Both the position numbers and the translations under genes were made by a program. From an uncultured Collinsella sp. (GTDB taxonomy: Bacteria; Actinomycetota; Coriobacteriia; Coriobacteriales; Coriobacteriaceae): a stretch of 6,241 nucleotides of DNA. Of the stretch, positions 1 through 6,212 are shown one piece after another. Under the pieces are notes generated by a model. It had not been told where the DNA came from. It saw only the letters and a program-made list of their open reading frames with translations, and searched no databases. Location of the stretch: assembly GCA_958354105.1 (NCBI GenBank), contig CATWVA010000055.1:1-6241 (forward strand), read 5' to 3'. Numbering within the stretch: position 1 is the stretch's first letter; each line of letters begins with the position of its first letter.

Positions 1-728
1 TGCAGGCACATGCCGTAATTATCGCCACGGGCGGCAACCCCACCGGTATCGCCGATACGTTTAGCCTCCCCCTCACTTCGCTGCGCCCCATCCTCTGCCC
101 CGTATCGGCAACGGTCGTTGGCGATCAGGCGGCACTCAAGACGTTGGATGGTCTGCGCGTCCGCGCCCGCTTGACGCTCACCCGTAACCATAGTGAGCTC
201 TGGCACGAAAACGGTGAAGTACTGTTTCGAGCCTTCGGCATCTCGGGCGTCGCTGTCTTCAACCTCTCCCGTCGTATCCAGCGCGGCGATACGATCCTGC
301 TCGACGTTTTCCCCGACCTCTCCAAAGACGAGCTGCTCGATATGCTCAACCGGCGCGTTGAGCTGCTCGGCGGCTTTTCGCCCCGCGATTCCCGTTGGCT
401 CGACGGCATGCTCGCCCCGCAACTCTCCCACGTCGTCTGCACGGCGTTCGAGCAGTGCCATCCAGGCTCCAACGATGTCATCCACCTGGTCTCGATCCTC
501 AAGCACTTTAAGTTGCTCGTCGAGGGAACAGCCGAGGAGCGCTCGGCGCAGGTCACGCGTGGTGGCGTATCTGTCGAGAGCATCTCAACACCCAGTCTAC
601 GCGCGCGTAGCGCTGTCGACGCCCCGCTTTACGTCTGCGGCGAAGCGCTCGACATCGACGCCGATTGCGGAGGCTTTAACCTTGCGTGGGCCTGGCTCTC
701 GGGCATTCGCGCTGCAAGCAGCCTGTAG
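1..728 (+). CDS. BaiN/HI0933-family NAD(P)/FAD-dependent oxidoreductase, 3' part only
   Basis: This gene enters from the left edge. The readable frame begins at base 3 and gives 241 residues before the TAG at 726-728. Seen: a Rossmann-type ATGG at visible residues 8-11, a GEVLFRAFGISGVAVFNLSR segment that matches the family's 'GE.LFTH.GISGP..L.LSR' block, and a C-terminal FAD-contacting block with VTRGGVS, then CGEALDIDADCGGFNLAWAW at residues 212-231. This architecture belongs to the HI0933-like flavoproteins (BaiN, YhiN), cytoplasmic FAD enzymes whose substrates are mostly unknown. The N-terminal FAD-binding GxGxxG region lies outside the window. The segment after ATGG is short: the usual TG-TGDG-rich stretch of about ten or more residues seems missing (NPTGIADTFSLPL instead). 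The frame is otherwise intact, so I read this as a lineage variant and not a pseudogene. The bile-acid role of the Clostridium scindens namesake should not be transferred. Confidence 0.88.
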   Translation, partial: QAHAVIIATGGNPTGIADTFSLPLTSLRPILCPVSATVVGDQAALKTLDGLRVRARLTLTRNHSELWHENGEVLFRAFGISGVAVFNLSRRIQRGDTILLDVFPDLSKDELLDMLNRRVELLGGFSPRDSRWLDGMLAPQLSHVVCTAFEQCHPGSNDVIHLVSILKHFKLLVEGTAEERSAQVTRGGVSVESISTPSLRARSAVDAPLYVCGEALDIDADCGGFNLAWAWLSGIRAASSL

Positions 729-738
729 CCGCTCAGTC

Positions 739-744
739 TATAAT
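739..744 (+). promoter_or_regulatory. Possible -10 promoter element of the COG2509 gene
   Basis: A perfect TATAAT lies 11 bp after the stop codon of the upstream flavoprotein gene and 64 bp before the next start codon. No TTGACA-like -35 box lies 16-18 bp upstream (bases 715-722 read CAAGCAGC), and there is no extended TG motif. It therefore rests on the -10 hexamer and its intergenic position. A transcript from here would start near base 751 and carry the hairpin at 759-782 in its leader. Confidence 0.4.
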
Positions 745-758
745 CAAAAACGCATTCG

Positions 759-790
759 GGCCGTCTGGGATACCGGACGGCCTCTTTCTT
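759..790 (+). terminator. Intrinsic terminator or leader attenuator
   Basis: The arms GGCCGTCTGG (759-768) and CCGGACGGCC (773-782) form a 10-bp stem with one G-T wobble around a GATA loop. The pyrimidine tract TCTTTCTT (783-790) follows. The form is that of a rho-independent terminator for the upstream flavoprotein gene. The TATAAT box lies before it and the next gene's ribosome binding site after it, so it could also act as an attenuator in that gene's leader. The T tract is interrupted by C, so its strength is uncertain. Confidence 0.7.
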
Positions 791-796
791 GCCTCT

Positions 797-802
797 AAGG
801 AG
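797..802 (+). promoter_or_regulatory. Ribosome binding site that fixes the COG2509 gene start
   Basis: AAGGAG sits 6 nt before the ATG at 809. This supports that start over in-frame upstream codons such as the one at 686, which lies inside the preceding gene and before the terminator hairpin. Confidence 0.85.
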
Positions 803-808
803 ACCTCG

Positions 809-2449
809 ATGATCGAAATCACCCAAGTCAACGCGTCACTCGATGAAGCCGGCGATGAAAATGCCTGCCTCATTGTTGGCAAGCGAGTCGCCAAGCGCGT
901 CCTACGTTGCAAGGACTCCGAGATCAAGTCCATCGAGCTCCACCGCAAGTCAATCGACGCTCGCAAAAAACGAGACGTCCATTTTATCCTGAGCTTTCGT
1001 GTTGAGCTGACTAGTCCCCACCTCGAGCGAGAAGCGGTCGACAGCGTTGCCGAGCGTGACCGCTCGCGCGTACGCGCGATAGAAGACGATGAGCCTTCAT
1101 TCCCCTCCCCCGTCTCCGACGCACCTCAAGAACGCCCTGTCGTTGTCGGCGCCGGATGCGCCGGCCTTTTCGCTGCGCTCACGCTCGCCGAAGCAGGTCT
1201 TAAGCCCTTGCTTATCGAGCGCGGCGACCCGGCATTTCGCCGCTCGCAGGCGATCGACCTCTTTCTAAAGGAGCGCATCCTCGACCCCGAGAGCAATATC
1301 CAGTTTGGTCTGGGCGGCGCGGGGACCTTCTCGGACGGCAAGCTCAATACGGGAACAAAAAATCCCGCCCATCGCCTTATCCTCGAAACCTTCGTCGAGG
1401 CGGGTGCGCCCCGCGATATTCTGTGGGATGCCAAGCCGCACATTGGCTCCGACATCCTTCCCAAGGTTGTCACCGCTATTTCCCAGCGCATCGAGCAGCT
1501 CGGAGGTGTCGTCCGTTATCGAACGAAGCTCGTCGACATTCGCATCGACGCGTCTGGCACCATCACCGGTATTGATGTCCAATCGTCCCAAGACGCCGCT
1601 TACGAGCCAATCGAGACAAAGCACCTCATCCTCGCCTGCGGGCATTCTGCTCGCGATATTTTTGAGCTCCTTAAGGACCACAACGTGGCCCTCGCACAAA
1701 AGACCTTTGCCATGGGCGTTCGCATCGAGCATCCGCAACGCGACATCGACCGAGCCCAATATGGAGCCTCGGCGGGACATCCAGCGCTCGGGGCGGCCCC
1801 CTACAAACTTGTTGCCCATCTTCCCAACGGCCGCAGCGTGTTCTCGTTTTGCATGTGCCCCGGTGGACAGGTTGTTGCCGCCTCTTCAGAACCGTGCCAT
1901 CTGTGCGTCAACGGGGCCAGTCTCAATGCCCGCGACGGACGCAACGCAAATGCCGCCCTGCTCGTTAACGTCACGCCTGAGGACCTTCCCAACGATAACC
2001 CGCTCGCCGGCATCGAGCTCCAGCGTGCCTGCGAGACGGCCGCCTATCGCCTGGGCGGTTCCAACTGGAACGCACCGGCACAACTCGTCGGAGATTTCCT
2101 CGCAGGGCGCGCCAGCAAGGCGCCCGGAAAGATAAAGCCCACCTATCCGCTCGGTGTGACCTGGACGGCAATTGACGAAGCCCTACCGCAGCATATCGTC
2201 GAGTCGCTCCGCCTGGGACTTCCCCTACTCGGAAAAAAGCTACGAGGCTACGACCGTCCCGATGCCGTTCTTACCGGCGTGGAGACTCGTTCGAGCTCAC
2301 CGGTCACTGTCACCCGAGACCGAACGTGCCATGCCGTGTCGACCCCGGGCCTCTACCCTTGTGGTGAGGGAGCTGGATATGCCGGCGGCATCATGAGCGC
2401 GGCCACCGACGGCATTCGTTGTGCCGAAGCCCTGATCGCAGACCTCTAA
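809..2449 (+). CDS. COG2509-type FAD-dependent dehydrogenase (substrate unknown)
   Basis: The protein has 546 residues from the ATG at 809 to the TAA at 2447-2449. Residues 1-105 form a separate N-terminal domain (ending in a segment like KKRDVHFILSFRVEL at 53-67), then a charged, proline-rich linker. The FAD-binding Rossmann fold follows with GAGCAG at 114-119 and the ribose-binding acidic residue E137 in LIERG. Family-typical blocks come next: GLGGAGTFSDGKLNT at 167-181, FCMCPGGQ at 347-354, and the C-terminal FAD block YPCGEGAGYAGG at 516-527. This order matches the uncharacterised FAD-dependent dehydrogenases of COG2509, and the length fits that family. There is no signal peptide or membrane segment, so the protein should be cytoplasmic. 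The cysteines in FCMCPGG are notable, but I cannot assign a redox role. The start codon has a good AAGGAG site. The gene is probably transcribed alone, with a promoter-like box upstream and a terminator just after its stop. The family call is firm; the reaction is unknown. Confidence 0.92.
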   Translation: MIEITQVNASLDEAGDENACLIVGKRVAKRVLRCKDSEIKSIELHRKSIDARKKRDVHFILSFRVELTSPHLEREAVDSVAERDRSRVRAIEDDEPSFPSPVSDAPQERPVVVGAGCAGLFAALTLAEAGLKPLLIERGDPAFRRSQAIDLFLKERILDPESNIQFGLGGAGTFSDGKLNTGTKNPAHRLILETFVEAGAPRDILWDAKPHIGSDILPKVVTAISQRIEQLGGVVRYRTKLVDIRIDASGTITGIDVQSSQDAAYEPIETKHLILACGHSARDIFELLKDHNVALAQKTFAMGVRIEHPQRDIDRAQYGASAGHPALGAAPYKLVAHLPNGRSVFSFCMCPGGQVVAASSEPCHLCVNGASLNARDGRNANAALLVNVTPEDLPNDNPLAGIELQRACETAAYRLGGSNWNAPAQLVGDFLAGRASKAPGKIKPTYPLGVTWTAIDEALPQHIVESLRLGLPLLGKKLRGYDRPDAVLTGVETRSSSPVTVTRDRTCHAVSTPGLYPCGEGAGYAGGIMSAATDGIRCAEALIADL

Positions 2450-2468
2450 CGCACGAATTCCAGCGCGC

Positions 2469-2517
2469 AAAAGACATAGGCCCCGAGCTCCACAGGGAAC
2501 TCGGGGCCTGTTCGCTA
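2469..2517. terminator. Bidirectional terminator between convergent genes
   Basis: The arms GGCCCCGAG (2479-2487) and CTCGGGGCC (2500-2508) pair perfectly. Past one C-A mismatch, three more pairs close an ACAG loop. On the + strand the hairpin is followed by T-rich TGTTCGCTATTT; on the - strand it is followed by TATGTCTTTT. It lies 29 bp after the stop of the FAD dehydrogenase gene and 6 bp beyond the uvrB stop, so it probably serves both. Confidence 0.85.
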
Positions 2518-4755
2518 TTTCTTAAACCGTGCACCCTGGCGTTTTCTGCCCGATGCGAAAGTGGAACCCTTGCGGGCCTGCGAACGTAAGCGCTCGATCG
2601 TCTCGTCCTCAGACGCACCCTCGAGCATCGCCCGAATCTGAACGACGGCATCGCGCAGGCGCGCCGCCTCCTCAAAGTCCATGGCGGCAGAAGCGTTACG
2701 CATATCCTCTTCCATGGTTTCGACGATCCGCACAAGCTCGTCATGCGGCAGTTCTTCCAACTGCTCCGCAAGTGTCTGCTCGGGCGCCACCGTTTCCGGC
2801 ACGCCGCCCTCACCCGACTCATCGGGCGTATAGAATGCGCCATGGCCAAGAGAGTCGCCCTTCGAGCGCCCCTTGGAACCCACGGTTTTTTCAGCCTCGG
2901 CAATAAAACTTGAGATGTCGTTGATGGCCTTGCGCACTGTCTTGGGCACAATGCCATGCTCTTCGTTATATGCCATCTGAATCTCGCGACGGCGCTGCGT
3001 CTCCTCGATGGCCTCTTTCATCGAATCGGTCACAACGTCTGCATACATGATGACTTCGCCATCGGCGTTACGGGCCGCACGGCCAATCGTCTGAATCAGC
3101 GAACGGCGGTTGCGCAAGAAGCCTTCCTTATCGGCATCGAGAATTGCCACCAGTGAGACCTCGGGAAGATCCAAGCCCTCGCGAAGCAGGTTGATGCCAA
3201 CGAGAACATCGATCTTGCCCTCGCGCAGCGTTCGCAAGATCTCGACACGGTCCATTGTCGCCGTATCAGAGTGCATGTAATTGACCTTAATGCCCGCGTC
3301 GAGCAGATGGTCGGTCAGGTCCTCGGCCATGCGCTTGGTCAACGTGGTCACCAGCACGCGCTCCTTGCGGGCAACGCGCTCGCGAATCTCGTCCTCAAGA
3401 TCGTCAATCTGGCCTCGGACCGGACGAACGTCGATCTTGGGATCGAGCAGACCGGTCGGACGAATAATCTGCTCAACGTCGTTCTGGCTAACCCGCAGCT
3501 CATAGTCGCCCGGCGTGGCCGAAACATAGATAAACTGGGGGATCCTTGCCTCAAACTCATCGAAACGAAGCGGGCGGTTATCGAGCGCCGAGGGCAGGCG
3601 AAAACCGTGTTCCACCAGCGTCACCTTACGCGAGCGGTCACCTTCGTGCATACCGCGAATCTGCGGCACTGTCACATGGCTCTCATCGATGATGCAGAGC
3701 ATATCCTTGGGAAAGTAATCGATTAGGGTAAACGGCGGCTCACCCGGCTTGCGACCGTCCAGATGACGCGAGTAGTTCTCGATACCGTTGCAAAAGCCCA
3801 TCGTCTCGAGCATCTCAAGATCATAATCGGTGCGCTGCTGCAGACGTTGCGCCTCGAGCAACTTGTCGGTCGCCTTGAGCTCCGCCACGCGCTTCTCGCA
3901 CTCTTCGCTGATCGATTTCAGAGCCGCCTTGACCTTCGGCTTCTCGGTCACGTAATGCGATGCCGGCCATACGGGGATGGCCTCGTACTCACGAAGCATC
4001 TCACCGGTGACCTCATCGATCTCGGCAATCAGCTCGACCTCGTCACCAAAGAACTCAAACCGCAACGGATGTTCGGCATAAGGCGGATACACGTCGACAA
4101 CATCGCCGCGCACGCGGAACGTGCCACGCGCCAGGTCATAGTCGTTGCGATCATATTGAATGTCGATAAGCGCATGGATAAAGTCATCGCGCTCGAGCGG
4201 CACCTTCTTGTCGACGTTTGGAGCCAGACCCGCATAGTCCTCAGGAGAGCCAATGCCATAGATACACGAGACCGATGCGACAACGATCACATCACGTCGA
4301 GAGAGCAGTGACGCGGTCGCCTGATGGCGCAGCATCTCGACCTCTTCGTTAATCGAGGAGTCTTTCTCGATATATGTATCGCTTTGCGGCACATACGCCT
4401 CGGGCTGATAGTAGTCGTAGTACGAGACGAAGTAGACCACAGCGTTGTTGGGAAAGAACTCTTTGAGCTCGCTCGCAAGCTGAGCGGCGAGCGTTTTATT
4501 CGGAGCCATGACCAGGGTCGGCTTTCCCAGGGCCTCAATAGTCTTTGCCATCGTGAAGGTCTTGCCCGAACCAGTCACGCCCAGCAAAACCTGATAGCGG
4601 TCTCCGTCCCTCACACCCTGCACAAGCGACTCAATAGCTTTAGGCTGAGAGCCTGCAGGGTCATAGGGAGACACGACCTTAAACGGCACGTCAGAGCCTT
4701 CAACGCCAAAGCGCTTAAGTTCACCACCAACGCGTTCTACTTCAAATTCCGCCAT
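2515..4755 (-). CDS. uvrB: UvrABC system protein B (excision repair helicase)
   Basis: UvrB is the DNA-damage-verifying helicase of bacterial nucleotide excision repair. It is loaded by UvrA, then recruits the UvrC nuclease and is displaced with UvrD. The 746-residue product shows all the hallmarks: Walker A GVTGSGKT at 59-66, the strand-clamping beta-hairpin YYDYYQPEAYVP at 112-123, Walker B with DESH at 357-360, helicase motif III SATP at 412-415, motif V near 520-548 (GINLLREGLDLPE start), and motif VI QTIGRAARN at 555-563. The C-terminal UVR domain that contacts UvrC lies at about 671-710 (core FEEAARLRD). It is longer than E. coli UvrB (673 residues): an acidic linker at about 624-670 precedes the UVR domain and a basic tail of about 36 residues follows it. 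The ATG at 4755 has AGGAG 5 nt upstream. It sits 51 bp after the lytic transglycosylase gene on the same strand. I saw no obvious LexA-type operator upstream. Confidence 0.98.
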   Translation of the reverse strand: MAEFEVERVGGELKRFGVEGSDVPFKVVSPYDPAGSQPKAIESLVQGVRDGDRYQVLLGVTGSGKTFTMAKTIEALGKPTLVMAPNKTLAAQLASELKEFFPNNAVVYFVSYYDYYQPEAYVPQSDTYIEKDSSINEEVEMLRHQATASLLSRRDVIVVASVSCIYGIGSPEDYAGLAPNVDKKVPLERDDFIHALIDIQYDRNDYDLARGTFRVRGDVVDVYPPYAEHPLRFEFFGDEVELIAEIDEVTGEMLREYEAIPVWPASHYVTEKPKVKAALKSISEECEKRVAELKATDKLLEAQRLQQRTDYDLEMLETMGFCNGIENYSRHLDGRKPGEPPFTLIDYFPKDMLCIIDESHVTVPQIRGMHEGDRSRKVTLVEHGFRLPSALDNRPLRFDEFEARIPQFIYVSATPGDYELRVSQNDVEQIIRPTGLLDPKIDVRPVRGQIDDLEDEIRERVARKERVLVTTLTKRMAEDLTDHLLDAGIKVNYMHSDTATMDRVEILRTLREGKIDVLVGINLLREGLDLPEVSLVAILDADKEGFLRNRRSLIQTIGRAARNADGEVIMYADVVTDSMKEAIEETQRRREIQMAYNEEHGIVPKTVRKAINDISSFIAEAEKTVGSKGRSKGDSLGHGAFYTPDESGEGGVPETVAPEQTLAEQLEELPHDELVRIVETMEEDMRNASAAMDFEEAARLRDAVVQIRAMLEGASEDETIERLRSQARKGSTFASGRKRQGARFKK

Positions 4756-4760
4756 GGATA

Positions 4761-4765
4761 CTCCT
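4761..4765 (-). promoter_or_regulatory. uvrB ribosome binding site
   Basis: On the - strand, AGGAG (within TTAGGAG) lies 5 nt before the uvrB ATG and supports the start at 4755. Confidence 0.8.
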
Positions 4766-4780
4766 AACTCATATCTCTGC

Positions 4781-4786
4781 AGTATA
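4781..4786 (-). promoter_or_regulatory. Possible -10 element for uvrB
   Basis: On the - strand TATACT lies 25 nt upstream of the uvrB start, in the 51-bp gap after the transglycosylase gene. The -35 position at 17-bp spacing reads TAGGAC, a poor match. If real, it would let uvrB be transcribed apart from coaE and the transglycosylase gene. No hairpin terminator is visible in the gap, so read-through is also possible. Confidence 0.3.
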
Positions 4787-4806
4787 CGCAGGCGGCAGGC
4801 ATAGTC

Positions 4807-5388
4807 CTATACGAACCGATCGGGATAGAGGGTCTTGTAGCGAACCCAGGCATTATTGACACGAATCAGGTACGCCTGCGTCTCTGGAAAGGTGATTGCA
4901 TTATGAAGCGACGTACTCTGCTGCGCCCATCCGTCGACATTGCCCATGCCGGCGTTATAGGCGGCAATGGCACTGTCAGTCGACCCGTTAAAATACGCTA
5001 GAAGATACGAAAGATACGCACAGCCAAACTCGATATTCGTAGCCGGATCGTTAAGATTGTCGGCCGAATACACCTCTCCGTCGACAAGGCCCTTGGCGAT
5101 CATATCCTGGGCAGTCTCGGGCATCAGCTGCATCAATCCCTGAGCACCCTGATTCGACTCGGCCTCGGGATCCCAATTCGATTCCGACTTAATGACAGCG
5201 CACACCAGATACGGATCCAGATTATGCGAAATACTGGATTGCTTTACATACGCCTCGTAGTCAATCGGATACAGTGGCTTAAAGAAAGCGGCAGGAGCAC
5301 ACGAGTAGACGAGCGAAATAAGGCCGAAGACGAACACAACGGCAAGTGGCGCCACGCGATACCACGTAAAGAAACGTGCCTTAGGCAT
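4807..5388 (-). CDS. Small membrane-anchored lytic transglycosylase (SLT domain)
   Basis: Enzymes of this family cleave the MurNAc-GlcNAc bond of peptidoglycan non-hydrolytically, giving 1,6-anhydroMurNAc ends, and act outside the membrane. The 193-residue product has a basic N-terminus and a hydrophobic segment at about 13-29, a signal peptide or membrane anchor. The catalytic SLT domain runs from about residue 45 to 185, with the probable catalytic glutamate E69 in KSES, GAQGLMQLMPETA at 81-93 and AYNAG at 143-147. These match the Slt70-like fold (PF01464). Cys30 follows VYS, which is not a proper lipobox, so a lipoprotein is unlikely. No LysM or other wall-binding domain is present. The ATG lies inside the end of coaE (8-bp overlap) and has a strong AAGGAGGAGG site within coaE codons, which suggests translational coupling. 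Its specific physiological role cannot be told from sequence. Confidence 0.92.
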   Translation of the reverse strand: MPKARFFTWYRVAPLAVVFVFGLISLVYSCAPAAFFKPLYPIDYEAYVKQSSISHNLDPYLVCAVIKSESNWDPEAESNQGAQGLMQLMPETAQDMIAKGLVDGEVYSADNLNDPATNIEFGCAYLSYLLAYFNGSTDSAIAAYNAGMGNVDGWAQQSTSLHNAITFPETQAYLIRVNNAWVRYKTLYPDRFV

Positions 5389-6022
5389 CGGCCTCCTCCT
5401 TATCCGCAGTATCTATAAACCCGTGGCATGCAAGCCATGAGTCAAGCTGCTCAAAGAGCGAATTATCGCCAGCGGCATTATCAATCACCGTTGTAGCGAG
5501 ATTGCACAGCGCAGACTCTTCGGGCTGGCAAGCAGAACGAGCATCGAAATCGGATGGCTCCATGCCACGTTGAATAGCGCGCTCGCGACGAACTGACAAA
5601 GGGGCGCTAATGACCAGAATTTCATCAGCCAAGCCAAATGCATCCTCAAAACCAGTCGGAGCAGAAACCTCAACCACCGCAAAGGGGTAACGGGGTGATG
5701 AAACCGTACAACAAACCGGATCGAGAATCCTAAGCGAAAGCTGTTCAATCAGAACGGGATGCACAATGCCATTGAGGCGTGCGACCGAATCAGGAGAAGC
5801 AAAAGCTCGAGAGGCGAGGATGCTGCGGCGAATGCCGCCTTCCTCATCCAAAATGTCCCAACCGAATTCATCCGCGAGAGCATTAACGATATTAGAGCCC
5901 GGCACATACAGCGATTTTGCAAGCTCATCCAGATCGATAAGCATAGCGCCACGAGATTCGAAATAGCGGCAGGCAGTCGACTTACCCGAAGCAATATTGC
6001 CCAAGACAAATACGGTAAACAT
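5381..6022 (-). CDS. coaE: Dephospho-CoA kinase
   Basis: CoaE phosphorylates the 3'-hydroxyl of the dephospho-CoA ribose with ATP, the last step of coenzyme A synthesis in the cytoplasm. The 213-residue product, close to the usual family length of about 200, has a P-loop GNIASGKST at 8-16, the IDLDELAK segment at 29-36 (family 'D.D..A'), VHP at 87-89, AR...Q at 161-166 and VIDN at 179-182. The family's usual PLLFE motif is changed to APTGFE at 121-126, a divergent feature. Start choice: a TTG at 6025 directly precedes the ATG at 6022. The purine-rich site AGGGAGG (6028-6034) is 5 nt from the ATG but only 2 nt from the TTG, so the ATG is preferred. It is the first gene of a probable coaE-transglycosylase unit, transcribed away from the rRNA-like end at the right edge. 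Its base composition looks less GC-rich than that of the genes at the left. Confidence 0.93.
   Translation of the reverse strand: MFTVFVLGNIASGKSTACRYFESRGAMLIDLDELAKSLYVPGSNIVNALADEFGWDILDEEGGIRRSILASRAFASPDSVARLNGIVHPVLIEQLSLRILDPVCCTVSSPRYPFAVVEVSAPTGFEDAFGLADEILVISAPLSVRRERAIQRGMEPSDFDARSACQPEESALCNLATTVIDNAAGDNSLFEQLDSWLACHGFIDTADKEEADA
5392..5401 (-). promoter_or_regulatory. Transglycosylase ribosome binding site within coaE
   Basis: On the - strand AAGGAGGAGG lies just before the ATG at 5388; its AAGGAGG core has a 6-nt spacing. The same bases encode the Lys-Glu-Glu near the CoaE C-terminus. The position is unusual because the signal lies wholly in the upstream coding region. Confidence 0.85.
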
Positions 6023-6027
6023 CAAGC

Positions 6028-6034
6028 CCTCCCT
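6028..6034 (-). promoter_or_regulatory. coaE ribosome binding site that decides the start codon
   Basis: On the - strand AGGGAGG gives a 5-nt spacing to the ATG at 6022 and 2 nt to the alternative TTG at 6025. Spacing favours the ATG. Confidence 0.75.
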
Positions 6035-6050
6035 AACGCCAATGCGAGTA

Positions 6051-6081
6051 ATTATCGCTCAAATAAACTAGATGGACTCAA
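6051..6081 (-). promoter_or_regulatory. Possible coaE promoter
   Basis: In the AT-rich leader between the terminator and coaE, the - strand carries TTGAGT (6081-6076) and GATAAT (6056-6051) with a 19-bp spacer, longer than ideal. TTGGCT followed 16 bp later by TAGTTT is an alternative in the same stretch. A promoter is expected here because a strong terminator lies just upstream, but the exact boxes are uncertain. The rest of 6035-6148 holds no gene or clear structure. Confidence 0.3.
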
Positions 6082-6148
6082 AAAACAGCCAAACAGTAAG
6101 AGCGCATACGGGGAAGCTAGGTCCCAAAGCACAACGTGTATATAACGC

Positions 6149-6182
6149 AAAAAAGGGGGAGGCCGCGAGGCCTCCCCCTTTT
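6149..6182. terminator. Strong bidirectional intrinsic terminator
   Basis: The arms GGGGGAGGCC (6155-6164) and GGCCTCCCCC (6169-6178) form a perfect 10-bp stem. The loop is GCGA, a stable GNRA type, on the + strand. It is flanked by A6 on the left and T4 on the right, so both strands have a U-rich tail; the longer tail (T6) is on the - strand. On that strand it follows the 5S-like fragment, so its main job is probably to end an rRNA operon before coaE. Confidence 0.9.
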
Positions 6183-6191
6183 AAGTTCGAT

Positions 6192-6208
6192 GACGGCTCG
6201 GTGCCGTC
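6192..6208 (-). other. Short hairpin between 5S-like end and terminator
   Basis: GACGGC (6192-6197) and GCCGTC (6203-6208) form a perfect 6-bp stem with a 5-nt loop. It has no T tract, so it is not a terminator by itself. In a - strand rRNA transcript it would sit just past the 5S 3' end, where it could be part of a trailer or processing structure; that role is inferred. Confidence 0.5.
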
Positions 6209-6212
6209 CACC

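Noticed and set aside
193..798. Long + strand open frame inside and past the BaiN-like gene
   Set aside because: It is Ser/Arg-rich, shifted relative to the recognised flavoprotein frame, and shows no family motif; it is a composition artefact of GC-rich coding DNA.
686..808. N-terminal extension of the FAD dehydrogenase to an upstream in-frame start at 686
   Set aside because: It would overlap the previous gene by 43 bp and translate through the terminator hairpin, and it lacks a ribosome binding site. The ATG at 809 has AAGGAG at ideal spacing.
1265..1819. 184-codon - strand open frame antisense to the FAD dehydrogenase gene
   Set aside because: It lies wholly opposite a gene with conserved motifs and has no recognisable domain.
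3763..4311. 182-codon + strand open frame antisense to uvrB (with others at 3271-3726 and 4324-4767)
   Set aside because: These are complements of uvrB codons. The uvrB frame carries every helicase motif and the antisense products resemble nothing known.
4756..4806. LexA (SOS) operator upstream of uvrB
   Set aside because: No GAAC-N4-GTTC-type or CTG-N10-CAG-type palindrome is visible in the gap; SOS control cannot be supported from this sequence.
6023..6025. TTG start for coaE adding one residue
   Set aside because: It is only 2 nt from the ribosome binding site; the adjacent ATG at 6022 has a better 5-nt spacing.
6078..6107. Nine-codon - strand open frame in the coaE leader as a possible leader peptide
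   Set aside because: It has no ribosome binding site, no run of regulatory codons and no paired attenuator hairpin.
5759..6145. 128-codon + strand open frame opposite coaE and its leader
   Set aside because: Mostly antisense to coaE, with no recognised motif.
6185..6191. GTTCGAT resembling a tRNA T-loop on the + strand
   Set aside because: No acceptor, anticodon or D arm can be drawn around it, and the surrounding bases form the hairpin at 6192-6208.
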